Source of the DNA: JBCCDY01 sp039030555 | GTDB taxonomy: Bacteria; Bacteroidota; Bacteroidia; Cytophagales; Cyclobacteriaceae | DNA length: 64,000 nucleotides | Assembly (NCBI GenBank): GCA_039030555.1 | Contig: JBCCDY010000013.1 | Location: forward strand, 1 to 64,000 | Reading direction: 5' to 3' | Part shown: positions 17,220 through 25,723 of the stretch, in pieces | Layout: every line of letters starts with the position of its first letter | Numbering within the stretch: position 1 is the first letter of the stretch | Program-made: the position numbers and the translations under genes | Notes under the pieces: model-generated | What the model saw: only the letters and a program-made list of their open reading frames with translations | Told to the model about the DNA's origin: nothing | Database searches by the model: none

Positions 17220-18563
17220 TTGAACATTGTTCAATCACTTATACAATTCTTTCAATACGACCTCTGGAAACTAAACCTCAAGAAGCTTCCCGTTTTCAAA
17301 AAATACATATACCAACAACTGAGGGTAATTGTACTGGTTATCAAAGGTTTTGATAAAGACCAGGGTGCCCTTCACGCCAGTGCTCTAACCTTTTTCTCCG
17401 TTTTAGCCATTGTACCTTTTTTAGCTGTGATCTTTGGAATTGCCCAGGTCTTTGGGTTTCAATCGGTCCTTGAAGAAGAGCTAAGTAGAAACCTCGCAGC
17501 CCAAAAAGATGTACTCGACTATCTTTTAAAATTCACTGAATCCCTGCTGGTCAATACTAAAGGAGGAACGGTGGCTATCGTAGGTTTTGTAATCGTACTG
17601 TTCACCATATTAAGGCTACTTAGTAACATTGAAGCATCCTTTAATGTGATCTGGGGAATAAAAAAACAAAGACCGTTAATCAGAAAGCTCACCGACTATA
17701 TTTCAATTTTATTGATTGCCCCAATCATTGTCGCTGTTTCCAGTAGCGCAACTTTTATTATACGCTCTCAGGTAACTCAAATAGTGGAAAGTATCGCCTT
17801 TCTAGAGTTTTTTAGTAGTGCCATCGTAACGCTTTTAAAATTAAGTCCTTTTGTTCTTATCATCATTTTACTGACTTTGATTTACATGGTGATGCCCAAT
17901 ACCAAAGTCAAATTTAAAAGTGCTTTGATTGCGGGAATAATCGCTGGAACGGCCTATGAACTGATCCAGGTTTTATATGTAACATTTCAGTTTGGGGTAT
18001 CCAGGTATAACGCGATATACGGAGCCTTCTCTTTATTGCCACTATTCATTATTTGGATGCAGCTTAGTTGGATCGTAATCTTAATGGGTGCCGAACTTTC
18101 ATTTGCCATTCAGAACGTAGAAAAATACGACTTTTTAAATGAAAGCACTTCCTTAAGCTATACAACCAAAAAGAAGCTTTACATCTATATCATTTTTTCA
18201 ATTGTTAAAGACTTCAAAGAAGATACTCCTCCAATAGATTCAAGCAGAATTTCAAACCAATTGAGATTACCGGGTAACCTCATTGCCAAACTGTTAGTGG
18301 ATTTAGAAGAAGCTGGACTGATCAAACACGTTGAGGTAAATGAAGATGGAGACCTGGGCTATGTACCCGCCGTTGATACTGACTTGTTGGACATCAAATT
18401 TATTATTGATAAGCTCGAAAACTACGGATTAAACCACGAAGAAATGATGACAGGAAGGGAACAGGAAGATCTGGAAAAGGCAATTTCAAAACTAGAAGAA
18501 GAACGCATGAAATCTAAATACAACATAAAATTGAAGGAAATTAAGTACGAAACCGAAGTCTGA
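17220..18563 (+). CDS. YihY/BrkB family membrane protein
   Basis: 447 aa. The first 300 residues match the YihY/virulence factor BrkB family: the motif ALTFFSVLAIVPFLAVIFGIA, LLSNIEASFNVIWGI, VMPNTKVKFKSALIAGI and ISRYNAIYGAFSLLPLFIIW-like segments, with about six transmembrane helices. Residues about 315-447 form a cytoplasmic extension that resembles a winged helix (LRLPGNLIAKLLVDLEEAGLI) and a basic, helical tail. The family was once called RNase BN in error; its role is unclear, possibly envelope or transport. The start is TTG 17220, since no ATG precedes the conserved region. Confidence 0.85.
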   Translation: MNIVQSLIQFFQYDLWKLNLKKLPVFKKYIYQQLRVIVLVIKGFDKDQGALHASALTFFSVLAIVPFLAVIFGIAQVFGFQSVLEEELSRNLAAQKDVLDYLLKFTESLLVNTKGGTVAIVGFVIVLFTILRLLSNIEASFNVIWGIKKQRPLIRKLTDYISILLIAPIIVAVSSSATFIIRSQVTQIVESIAFLEFFSSAIVTLLKLSPFVLIIILLTLIYMVMPNTKVKFKSALIAGIIAGTAYELIQVLYVTFQFGVSRYNAIYGAFSLLPLFIIWMQLSWIVILMGAELSFAIQNVEKYDFLNESTSLSYTTKKKLYIYIIFSIVKDFKEDTPPIDSSRISNQLRLPGNLIAKLLVDLEEAGLIKHVEVNEDGDLGYVPAVDTDLLDIKFIIDKLENYGLNHEEMMTGREQEDLEKAISKLEEERMKSKYNIKLKEIKYETEV

Positions 18564-18623
18564 AAATTGTACTGCAAGCGATATTTCCTTTCAAAAATTA
18601 CCTAAACAATACCGTTTAAGTAT

Positions 18624-18631
18624 TAGCTTTG
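18624..18631 (+). promoter_or_regulatory. Candidate -7 element (TAnnTTTG) before phhA
   Basis: TAGCTTTG is an exact match to the Bacteroidota -7 consensus, 47 bases before the phhA start codon. The matching -33 TTTG is not evident at the expected spacing. Confidence 0.4.
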
Positions 18632-18678
18632 TAACTCAATCAGCTAAACCTCAGATTGTTTTTTAATATTAACAGAAC

Positions 18679-19425
18679 ATGAAAACCCCCACTCAAGAGC
18701 TGGATACTGGTCTGGTTCAAGAATACGACAAGTACACTCAAGAAGATCAAACTGTTTGGACAACTTTGTTCACCAGGCAAATTGTAAGCCTGCCAGATAC
18801 GGCAACCAGTGAGTATTTGGCTGGAATTGAGCGCATTAACTTTACAGCCAATTCAATACCTAATTTTGAGGCTACCAATGAAAAACTAAAAGAAATAACA
18901 GGATGGGAGTTAGTAGCCGTACCTGGTATCGTTGACGATGAATTGTTCTTCAATCTATTAGTGAACAAGAAATTTCCGGCTACAACCTGGCTGAGGAAAA
19001 TGAGTGAGATTGATTATCTGGAAGAACCGGATATGTTCCACGACGTTTTTGGACACGTTCCTATTCTAACCAATCATTCCTTCTCAGATTTTCTTGTGGA
19101 GTTGGGAAAAGTAGGTCTTGAGTATATTGGAAATGATCAGGCTATACACCTATTATCTCGTATTTATTGGTTCACCGTTGAATTTGGACTGATCAAAGAG
19201 AAAGACGAATTAAAAATATACGGAGCTGGAATACTTTCTTCCGCGGGAGAAACAAAATACTCTTTAAGCTCACGACCAGAGCATTTCGATTACAACGTAG
19301 AAGACATCCTGGATTCTACATATCGAAAAGATGCTTTTCAAACGAAATACTTTATCATACACAGCTACAAGGAATTGTATGATTCGATAAATGATATTAA
19401 AGAGGGAATTAAGAAAAGGATCTAA
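18679..19425 (+). CDS. phhA: Phenylalanine 4-monooxygenase
   Basis: 248 aa, the length of monomeric bacterial phenylalanine hydroxylases. It converts Phe to Tyr with tetrahydropterin and O2. The Fe(II) ligands are visible: His121 and His126 in PDMFHDVFGHVP and Glu168 in YWFTVEFGLI. AGILSSAGET and the pterin-contact region before the iron site are also typical. There is no regulatory ACT domain, as usual for bacteria. It is a single gene followed by a structured intergenic region and a strong terminator. Confidence 0.95.
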   Translation: MKTPTQELDTGLVQEYDKYTQEDQTVWTTLFTRQIVSLPDTATSEYLAGIERINFTANSIPNFEATNEKLKEITGWELVAVPGIVDDELFFNLLVNKKFPATTWLRKMSEIDYLEEPDMFHDVFGHVPILTNHSFSDFLVELGKVGLEYIGNDQAIHLLSRIYWFTVEFGLIKEKDELKIYGAGILSSAGETKYSLSSRPEHFDYNVEDILDSTYRKDAFQTKYFIIHSYKELYDSINDIKEGIKKRI

Positions 19426-19467
19426 TTCTCACATACATTGAAAAGTATAACTTTTTGATATTGAGAA

Positions 19468-19551
19468 GCTTTTAACCTGATTATTCATTATGAATATTTC
19501 AGGTTTAAGCACCTCCAATGTGCCCATTTGTTTCGATCCCATCGCATGGGC
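19468..19551 (+). other. Tandem inverted repeats in the phhA-DPP IV intergenic region
   Basis: GCTTTTAACCTGA (19468-19480) pairs with TCAGGTTTAAGC (19499-19510), with an inner ATTC/GAAT stem. The 3' arm overlaps GGTTTAA (19502-19508... start at 19502), which can instead pair with TTAAACC at 19564-19570. GCCCAT (19522-19527) pairs with ATGGGC (19546-19551). The segment is thus able to fold in two exclusive ways just ahead of the terminator at 19574. It may be the 3' UTR of phhA, a 5' leader of the peptidase gene, or a small RNA. Confidence 0.45.
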
Positions 19552-19573
19552 TATTCTACATCTTTAAACCGCT

Positions 19574-19614
19574 AAAAAGCCCTGAAGTCCACTAACATCT
19601 TCAGGGCTTTTTCT
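19574..19614 (+). terminator. Strong intrinsic terminator between phhA and the DPP IV gene
   Basis: AAAAAGCCCTGAAG (19574-19587) and CTTCAGGGCTTTTT (19599-19612) form a perfect 14-bp stem with an 11-base loop and a T-rich tail. It separates phhA from the peptidase gene that starts 47 bases later. Confidence 0.9.
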
Positions 19615-19658
19615 TTTTATAAATTTCGTAGATTCGAAATCCTAAAATTCAAATCATA

Positions 19659-21833
19659 ATGAAGAAGTATACCTTTTTAGTCTTATCCTTTCTATTCATT
19701 TCATCTTCCTACGCACAAAAAGAACTTACCTTGAAAGCATGGCTTGAGGACGGAGAGTTCAGCCAGAGTTCAGTAAGAAATGTGAACTGGATGAATGATG
19801 GAGGATATTATAGTGCATTGGAAAATAATAATATCCTGAAGTATAACTTGGCCACAGGAAAAGCCGAAGAAACAATTTTAGATGGCAGTAGCCTTGATGA
19901 AGAGATCAAAATTGATCAGTACTCTTTCAGTGCCAGTGAGGAAAAGCTACTCCTGCAAACAGAAAGGACATCTATTTATAGAAGATCATTTACAGCGGAA
20001 TATTATGTATACAATCTTAGCGATGAATCGTTAGTGAAATTATCAAATGGCGGCAAGCAGTCGTATGCGACTTTTTCTCCCGATGGTAGCAAAGTAGCCT
20101 TCGTCAGAGACAATAATCTCTTTTATGTTGAATTGGACGGCATGTCTGAAAAACAACTTACTTCAGATGGAGCATTCAATTCTATCATCAACGGAAGTAC
20201 CGATTGGGTTTACGAAGAAGAACTTTATCTAACGAAAGCTTTCGAGTGGTCGCCGGAAGGAGACAAAATAGCCTACTATAAGTTTGATGAAAGCGGGGTG
20301 AAGGAATACAATATGCAGGTTTGGAGCCCCAATGACCTTTACCCTACCGATTACAGGTATAAATATCCAAAAGCTGGAGAAAGCAATTCTACCGTAGATA
20401 TTTTCATTTACAACCTCAATGACGAAAAAACAATTAAGGCAGATATAGGTAATGGGACCGATATCTACATTCCGAAAATTAAATGGACTGGGGACAATAA
20501 TATTCTTTCCATCCGAAGATTGAACAGACTTCAAAATGAAATGGACATCCTGCATTGCGATGCGCAGTCTGGATCTACCGAACTAATTTTAAAAGAAAAA
20601 GCGAAGGAATACATCGAATCACACGAAGAGGAAAACCTCATCTATCTAAAAGACGGAAAACACTTTATTTTCACAAGTGATCGTGATGGATACAACCATG
20701 TTTATCTTTATACCAATGAAGGAGAACTCGTCCGCCAGATCACAAAAGGCGAATGGGAGATAGCCACTTTCTTAGGAGTTGATCAAAAAGGTAAAAAGGC
20801 AACGATTTATTTCGTTTCTACGGAAGGATCTCCTCTGGAACGCTATTTCTTTTCAATAGATATCAGTGGGAAAAACAAAATTCAGCTCACCAAAGAACAG
20901 GGAACGCATCGAATAGACATCAGTGATGATTTTAGTTATTATATAGATTACTATAGCTCTGCAACTCAACCGTTGAAAGTAAGCCTATATAAGACCAAAG
21001 GAAATAAGCTGGTTGAAGTCTTAAAGGATAATTCAGCTTTAATAGAGAAAAGCAAAGAATATGATCTGGTTGAAAAAGAATTCTTTTCTTTTGAAACCAG
21101 TGAAGGCATTCAATTAAATGGATATTTCTTAAAGCCTTCGGATTTTGATCCTTCAAAAAAATATCCCGTTTTGATTTATCAATATAGTGGACCAGGTTCT
21201 CAGCAAGTGCTCAACAATTGGACTGGAGGACACTATTATTACCACCAGCTCTTAACCAAAAAAGGATACATTGTAGCAACAGTCGATCCCAGAGGAACAG
21301 GAGGAAGAGGATCTGAATTTACAAAAGTTACCTATCAGCAGCTTGGTAAGTACGAAAGTAACGACCACATCGAAACAGCTAAATATTTAGGATCACTCGA
21401 CTTCATAGACGCTGGTAGAATTGGAATATGGGGATGGAGTTACGGGGGGTATATCTCCTCACTTTCCATGTTTAAAGGTGAAGGTATTTTTAAAACGGCA
21501 GTTGCTGTCGCCCCGGTCACCACCTGGAGGTTTTACGACACCATCTACACAGAACGGTATTTAAGAAAGCCTCAAGATAACCCATCAGGTTATGATGATA
21601 ACTCACCCATTAACCATGTAGATAAATTGAAAGGTAATTATCTTTTGATCCATGGAACTGGCGATGACAACGTTCATTTTCAAAATGCTGTAGCGTTAGA
21701 GAATGCGTTGATCAATGAAGGGAAGCAATTCGAAACTTTTTACTATCCAGACCGTGCACATTCTTTATGGGGACCTGATCGTAGGATGCACCTCTATGAA
21801 ATGATGACAAATTATATTGTTGAAAATCTATAA
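19659..21833 (+). CDS. Dipeptidyl peptidase IV (S9B family), secreted
   Basis: 724 aa with a Sec signal peptide (MKKYTFLVLSFLFISSSYAQ), so periplasmic or surface. An N-terminal eight-bladed propeller (residues about 30-480) includes the DPP IV double-Glu motif DWVYEEEL (Glu186-Glu188) that anchors the substrate N-terminus. The C-terminal alpha/beta-hydrolase domain has GWSYGGY with nucleophile Ser594, Asp in GTGDDNVHF and His in DRAHSLWG. It releases Xaa-Pro dipeptides from the N-terminus of peptides and is probably part of extracellular protein use. A lipoprotein gene overlaps its last 17 bases. Confidence 0.95.
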   Translation: MKKYTFLVLSFLFISSSYAQKELTLKAWLEDGEFSQSSVRNVNWMNDGGYYSALENNNILKYNLATGKAEETILDGSSLDEEIKIDQYSFSASEEKLLLQTERTSIYRRSFTAEYYVYNLSDESLVKLSNGGKQSYATFSPDGSKVAFVRDNNLFYVELDGMSEKQLTSDGAFNSIINGSTDWVYEEELYLTKAFEWSPEGDKIAYYKFDESGVKEYNMQVWSPNDLYPTDYRYKYPKAGESNSTVDIFIYNLNDEKTIKADIGNGTDIYIPKIKWTGDNNILSIRRLNRLQNEMDILHCDAQSGSTELILKEKAKEYIESHEEENLIYLKDGKHFIFTSDRDGYNHVYLYTNEGELVRQITKGEWEIATFLGVDQKGKKATIYFVSTEGSPLERYFFSIDISGKNKIQLTKEQGTHRIDISDDFSYYIDYYSSATQPLKVSLYKTKGNKLVEVLKDNSALIEKSKEYDLVEKEFFSFETSEGIQLNGYFLKPSDFDPSKKYPVLIYQYSGPGSQQVLNNWTGGHYYYHQLLTKKGYIVATVDPRGTGGRGSEFTKVTYQQLGKYESNDHIETAKYLGSLDFIDAGRIGIWGWSYGGYISSLSMFKGEGIFKTAVAVAPVTTWRFYDTIYTERYLRKPQDNPSGYDDNSPINHVDKLKGNYLLIHGTGDDNVHFQNAVALENALINEGKQFETFYYPDRAHSLWGPDRRMHLYEMMTNYIVENL

Positions 21834-22380
21834 ACGTATCCAAATCCCGCTGTTAGCGGGATTTTTTATTCTAATAGGCTCTTTAAGCTGTACCAAAGAG
21901 ACTTATCAGGCAACATCCACCAACATAGCCATTCCTTTTCAAAAGGAGGATATAGAGTTCTTTGACCGAAGACAGCAAATAGCGGATAAAAACAGGTTCC
22001 TAAAGAAGAGGGAAGGCATAGCTTACATAGAGCCTCCTTTAACGATAGAATTGATGAATTCTATTGATGAGCAGATTAAAGGCTATATGAAAGAAGATGG
22101 TGCTCCTCTAAAGGTCAATTATTATGTGGAGTTTGCTTATCAAAGTTATAGCGGCTACGTAAAAGATAAACCCTATTCTACAGGTGTTCAAATACGAATC
22201 GAATTGATCAATAATCAAACCGGCGATGCTGTGACAACTTGTACAACAACCTTGCTTTCGGAAGAGGATACCAAAAAATCGAACTACAAAAAGGCCTTAC
22301 AGGAAGCTTATGAAAACGTAACACGGGAGTGTTTTCGGAAAATGGAGAAGGAGCTCAAAAGAGCTTTAAAGTTTACTTAA
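21817..22380 (+). CDS. Putative lipoprotein, 187 aa
   Basis: A lipoprotein signal is visible (basic start, LAGFFILIGSLSC with lipid Cys near residue 25). The mature part has no recognised domain; it contains a helical C-terminus (ALQEAYENVTRECFRKMEKELKRAL) and beta-rich middle (LKVNYYVEFAYQSYSGYV..., VQIRIELINNQTG). The likely start is TTG 21817 or TTG 21820, inside the last codons of the DPP IV gene. Its codons 9-17 coincide with an intrinsic terminator hairpin (21842-21867), so expression must depend on read-through from upstream. The protein is conserved-looking but unnamed. Confidence 0.7.
   Translation: MLKIYKRIQIPLLAGFFILIGSLSCTKETYQATSTNIAIPFQKEDIEFFDRRQQIADKNRFLKKREGIAYIEPPLTIELMNSIDEQIKGYMKEDGAPLKVNYYVEFAYQSYSGYVKDKPYSTGVQIRIELINNQTGDAVTTCTTTLLSEEDTKKSNYKKALQEAYENVTRECFRKMEKELKRALKFT
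21842..21867 (+). terminator. Intrinsic terminator embedded in the lipoprotein signal-peptide codons
   Basis: AAATCCCGCT (21842-21851) pairs perfectly with AGCGGGATTT (21855-21864) around a 3-base loop and leads into a T-run. It lies 9 bases after the DPP IV stop codon, where a terminator for that gene is expected, but also inside the downstream coding frame. Confidence 0.75.
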
Positions 22381-22384
22381 AATT

Positions 22385-22517
22385 CGTCATTCTCGAAAAT
22401 AATGACCTTATCTTTTAAAAGGCCATTATTTATCGAGAATCTCAAAAAACTTTGATGAGATTACGGATATTTTTATTCTTCTTTTTAAAATTTAAGAATA
22501 AAAGTTCCGCAATGACG
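22385..22517. repeat. MITE/REP-like palindromic element
   Basis: The segment begins with CGTCATT (22385-22391) and ends with AATGACG (22511-22517). Inside, ATTCTCGA + AAATAATG (22389-22404) pairs with CATTATTT and TCGAGAAT (22424-22440), and TTTTATTCTT (22471-22480) pairs with AAGAATAAAA (22494-22503). Repeats with CGTCATT.../...AATGACG ends are widespread between genes in many bacterial genomes. It sits between two convergent genes and may also help terminate them. No coding potential. Confidence 0.5.
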
Positions 22518-22578
22518 CCTAAGTTCAGATTTTCATGTCAGTTAGATTGAGTTCAGTCTAAAATCAAGTTGAATCAAT

Positions 22579-24648
22579 CTACCAAATCTTAACCCTTAAA
22601 CTATCAGGTCGCCACATTGGGTCACCCTCTTGCACATTAAAAGCGGTATAGAATTCAGGCATATTCGACAAAGGTCCCATCGCTCTGTACATTCCCGGAG
22701 AGTGTGGGTCTGTAAGAATCTGCGTTCTTAGAGTTTCATCCCTATACTTAATTCTCCAGATCGTAGCCCACGACATAAAGAAACGTTGCTCGGGTGTAAG
22801 ACCATCTATTTCTCCAGGTCTTTCCGTTTGTTCAAAATGTTTCTGAAGACCACTATAAGCGGAATTTATTCCACCTAGATCTCCGATGTTTTCACCCAAC
22901 GTAAAAGCACCGTTAACATTTACGCTATCTAAAGGCTCGTATTCGTCGTACTGCTCCACTAAAAGACCTGTTCTTTCTTTGAAGTTTGTCAGATCTTCTT
23001 CACCCCACCAGTTTTTCAAGTTTCCTTCCTTATCAAAACGACTTCCCTGATCGTCGAAACCATGCGAGATCTCATGACCAATTACAGCTCCGATACCACC
23101 ATAATTAACAGCTTCATCGGCTTTATAATTATAGAATGGAGGTTGTAAGATTGCTGCCGGAAATACGATTTCATTGAATAATGGATTATAATAAGCATTA
23201 ACCGTTTGAGGAGACATTCCCCATTCCGTTTTATCAACAGGTTTACCTAATTTATCCAGGTCGCGCTCAAAGTTGAATTTTCGTCCGTTATAAACATTCC
23301 CCATGTACGAAGTAGTCTCTGTACCTTCTTCAACGTTTAAGTTCGAGTAATCTCTCCACTCATCAGGATACCCTATTTTTACGGTCAGCGATTTCAGTTT
23401 TCCAATAGCAACTTCTTTGGTTGAATCCGTCATCCAGTCTAATCCATTGATTCTATCTTCATACGCAAGCATGATGTTATCGACCATGGCCTTAGCTTTG
23501 GCTTTCGCCTCCGGAGGAAATACAGCATCTACATACAATTTACCTATAGCCTCACCTAAGGTTCCATTGGTTACTCCTAGAACGCGTTTCCACCTTGGTC
23601 TCATTTCCTCAGTTCCTCGAAGTTCTTTGCCATAAAAGTCAAAGTTTGCAGCAACGAATTCATTACTTAAGAAGCCAGCAGCATCATTCAAGACATTCCA
23701 CTTCAAATAAGCCTGTATATCTTCAATCGGATAATTATTCACTACTGAATCGAATCTCGCGATAGACTTTGGCTCCAGAACAATCACAGAATCCAAACCG
23801 GTTACTCCAACACCAGACAAATACCCTTCCCAATTGATTGTAGGACTGTATTCTCCTACAGCACTCACCGACATTTTATTATAGAGTAAATTAGGATTAC
23901 GTCTTTCTACTTTGGTTAATCTAGCCTCTGCTAAATCTGTTTCTATTTTCAGAATACTGGCTGCTTTTTCACCTGCATATTCTGCACTTTCGCCAGCCAG
24001 TTGAAACATTCTTGAAACGTGTTTTACATATTTCTCACGGATCTCTTTAGATTTTTCATCATCCTTTAAGTAGTAATCCCGATCAGGAAGTCCTAAGCCC
24101 GCAAGTGTAATATAACTTCCCATCTCATCACTCTTTTTAAGATCAGGGAATACTGAAAAGCCAAAAAAACTAGAACGCCCATAAGGCTCGTTTTTTACCA
24201 GAAAAGCTTGAATTTCATCAACTGAAGAAATTGAACCTGCTTCATCATAATAATCTTTAAGAGGTTGTATACCGGCTTTTTCTGCCAATAGAGAATCCAT
24301 CCCAACACTAAAAAAATCAGCAGCTTTGTCCTGATCGGAACCTTCAGGATAAGAATTTGATTCTGCAGCTTCCTTCAAAACGGCAAGAACATCATCGTTA
24401 GTGGCTTCTCTTAATTCATTAAAACTCCCCCATCGACCCTGATCCCCGGGGATTTCAGTTGATTCTATCCACTTACCATTTACAAAACGGAAAAAATCGT
24501 CCGAAGGGCTTACTGTGCTATCAACATAAGAAAGGTTAAGTCCTTTTTCTTCCACCTCAGAGCTTTCTGTTCCTCCTTCATTTCCACAACTGGAAATGAA
24601 TAGTGTTAGTAAGAGACTATAAATCACTAAGTTTAAATACTTCATCAT
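22579..24648 (-). CDS. M13 family zinc metallopeptidase (neprilysin/PepO-like), lipoprotein
   Basis: 689 aa. The N-terminus is a lipoprotein signal (YSLLLTLFISSC, lipid Cys near residue 21). The Peptidase_M13_N domain covers about residues 45-430 and the catalytic domain about 480-689. Zinc ligands are His525 and His529 in HEISH and the downstream Glu in GENIGDLGG; the NAYYNP motif that holds the substrate backbone is also present (VNAYYNPLFNEIVFPAAIL). It cleaves oligopeptides outside the cytoplasm. It faces the upstream lipoprotein gene tail to tail across the repeat at 22.4 kb. Confidence 0.95.
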   Translation of the reverse strand: MMKYLNLVIYSLLLTLFISSCGNEGGTESSEVEEKGLNLSYVDSTVSPSDDFFRFVNGKWIESTEIPGDQGRWGSFNELREATNDDVLAVLKEAAESNSYPEGSDQDKAADFFSVGMDSLLAEKAGIQPLKDYYDEAGSISSVDEIQAFLVKNEPYGRSSFFGFSVFPDLKKSDEMGSYITLAGLGLPDRDYYLKDDEKSKEIREKYVKHVSRMFQLAGESAEYAGEKAASILKIETDLAEARLTKVERRNPNLLYNKMSVSAVGEYSPTINWEGYLSGVGVTGLDSVIVLEPKSIARFDSVVNNYPIEDIQAYLKWNVLNDAAGFLSNEFVAANFDFYGKELRGTEEMRPRWKRVLGVTNGTLGEAIGKLYVDAVFPPEAKAKAKAMVDNIMLAYEDRINGLDWMTDSTKEVAIGKLKSLTVKIGYPDEWRDYSNLNVEEGTETTSYMGNVYNGRKFNFERDLDKLGKPVDKTEWGMSPQTVNAYYNPLFNEIVFPAAILQPPFYNYKADEAVNYGGIGAVIGHEISHGFDDQGSRFDKEGNLKNWWGEEDLTNFKERTGLLVEQYDEYEPLDSVNVNGAFTLGENIGDLGGINSAYSGLQKHFEQTERPGEIDGLTPEQRFFMSWATIWRIKYRDETLRTQILTDPHSPGMYRAMGPLSNMPEFYTAFNVQEGDPMWRPDSLRVKIW

Positions 24649-24802
24649 AAACTATAATATTATTGATTTAGAAAGTTAGCGATTCTTAAGCTTCAAAGCG
24701 GATACAATTTGATGACTGGAAGTTTTTGCCTTTTTAGCTTATTAAAATTAATTTAAACAAACATTTAACCTCCACGGTTTTTATACTTAAAAATAGATCG
24801 AT

Positions 24803-25294
24803 ATGGCAAAGGCAACACCCGAATTAATAAATGGATTAAGAGAAACCGCCCAACGTCTAAGCTCAGGAGCTAAATATGAATGGGGTCACATGGGTAGTTG
24901 TAATTGTGGAAACCTCGCACAGCATCTCACGGATCTCTCCAGGGATGAAATCCACAACTATGCTATGAGAAAATATGGGGATTGGACAGAGCAAGCTTTT
25001 GACTATTGCGATAAAAGTGGAATGACGTTGGATTTTGTGATTTCAACCATGATCCAAAGTGGACTGGAATTAGAAGATATTAAACATCTTGAAAATCTTT
25101 CTGACCGGGACGTACTTAGAAGAATGCCACTTGAAGAAAGAAACCTAAAGCACAACCATAGGGACGATGTGGTCAAATACATGTTGTGCTGGGCTGATTT
25201 ACTTGAAGAACAATTACTAAGCAAAATCAGTATTAAATCTATTAAAGAGTCACCTAAAAAGGTAGAAACGGAAAAGCCCGTAGTTCTGGTTTAA
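24803..25294 (+). CDS. Conserved hypothetical protein, 163 aa
   Basis: Soluble, no signal peptide. Visible features are a GHMGSCNCGNLAQHL segment (residues about 29-43) with two close cysteines, a helical middle and a lysine-rich tail. I recognise it only as the kind of unnamed protein found across Bacteroidota. It is followed 4 bases after its stop by another small hypothetical gene and then by the SRP RNA gene, suggesting a two-gene operon. No function can be assigned. Confidence 0.75.
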   Translation: MAKATPELINGLRETAQRLSSGAKYEWGHMGSCNCGNLAQHLTDLSRDEIHNYAMRKYGDWTEQAFDYCDKSGMTLDFVISTMIQSGLELEDIKHLENLSDRDVLRRMPLEERNLKHNHRDDVVKYMLCWADLLEEQLLSKISIKSIKESPKKVETEKPVVLV

Positions 25295-25298
25295 GCCC

Positions 25299-25538
25299 AT
25301 GAAAGACATTATTCATGAGTATTACAAAAAAGACCTGGAAGAAGGCAAAATCATTATCCAAATAGACCCAAAGGGATTGAAAGGAACTGAATTGTTAGTT
25401 TCTGAAAATGGTCAGGTAAAAAAGACCAGGAGGACTTTCGATGAAGAAATATTTGACGACCTGGTTGAGGATGAGTTCCTGGAATCCAGTCCTTTAGAAT
25501 TCAATCTCTATTTAAAAGGCCTTCATAATTCAGAATAA
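25299..25538 (+). CDS. Conserved hypothetical protein, 79 aa
   Basis: Small acidic soluble protein, 4 bases downstream of the previous gene and on the same strand, so very likely in one operon. The sequence KDLEEGKIIIQIDPKGLKGTE and the acidic stretch FDEEIFDDLVEDEFLESSPLEFNLYL carry no motif I can name. Its stop lies 4 bases before the -33 element of the SRP RNA promoter. Confidence 0.72.
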   Translation: MKDIIHEYYKKDLEEGKIIIQIDPKGLKGTELLVSENGQVKKTRRTFDEEIFDDLVEDEFLESSPLEFNLYLKGLHNSE

Positions 25539-25542
25539 GTTG

Positions 25543-25571
25543 TTTGGAAGCTTAATAAATCCTTAACTTTG
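25543..25571 (+). promoter_or_regulatory. Promoter of the SRP RNA gene (TTTG-N17-TAACTTTG)
   Basis: TTTG at 25543-25546 and TAACTTTG at 25564-25571 match the Bacteroidota sigma-ABfr -33 and -7 elements with 17-base spacing. The -7 element ends 4 bases before the predicted 5' end of the RNA, the distance expected for this promoter type. Confidence 0.8.
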
Positions 25572-25575
25572 CACC

Positions 25576-25674
25576 GGCAAATCGGTACGACCAGCTCCTG
25601 CTGAATCCCCCCAGGTCCGGAAGGAAGCAAGGGTAAGCGGTTGTAGCGGTGCGATACTCGGTTTGCCTTTTTTA
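25576..25674 (+). ncRNA. ffs: Signal recognition particle RNA (4.5S type)
   Basis: The apical signature CCAGGTCCGGAAGGAAGCA (SRP domain IV with the GGAA tetraloop and the asymmetric loop that binds Ffh) is present at about 25611-25629. The ends pair as GGCAAATCG with CGGTTTGCC, giving a single long hairpin of about 92 nt, followed by a T-run terminator. It is the RNA of the co-translational membrane-targeting particle. Confidence 0.95.
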
Positions 25675-25723
25675 TTTTTCACCCTTCTACTAACTTCAAA
25701 ACGTTAAATAAGACTTCGATTTT

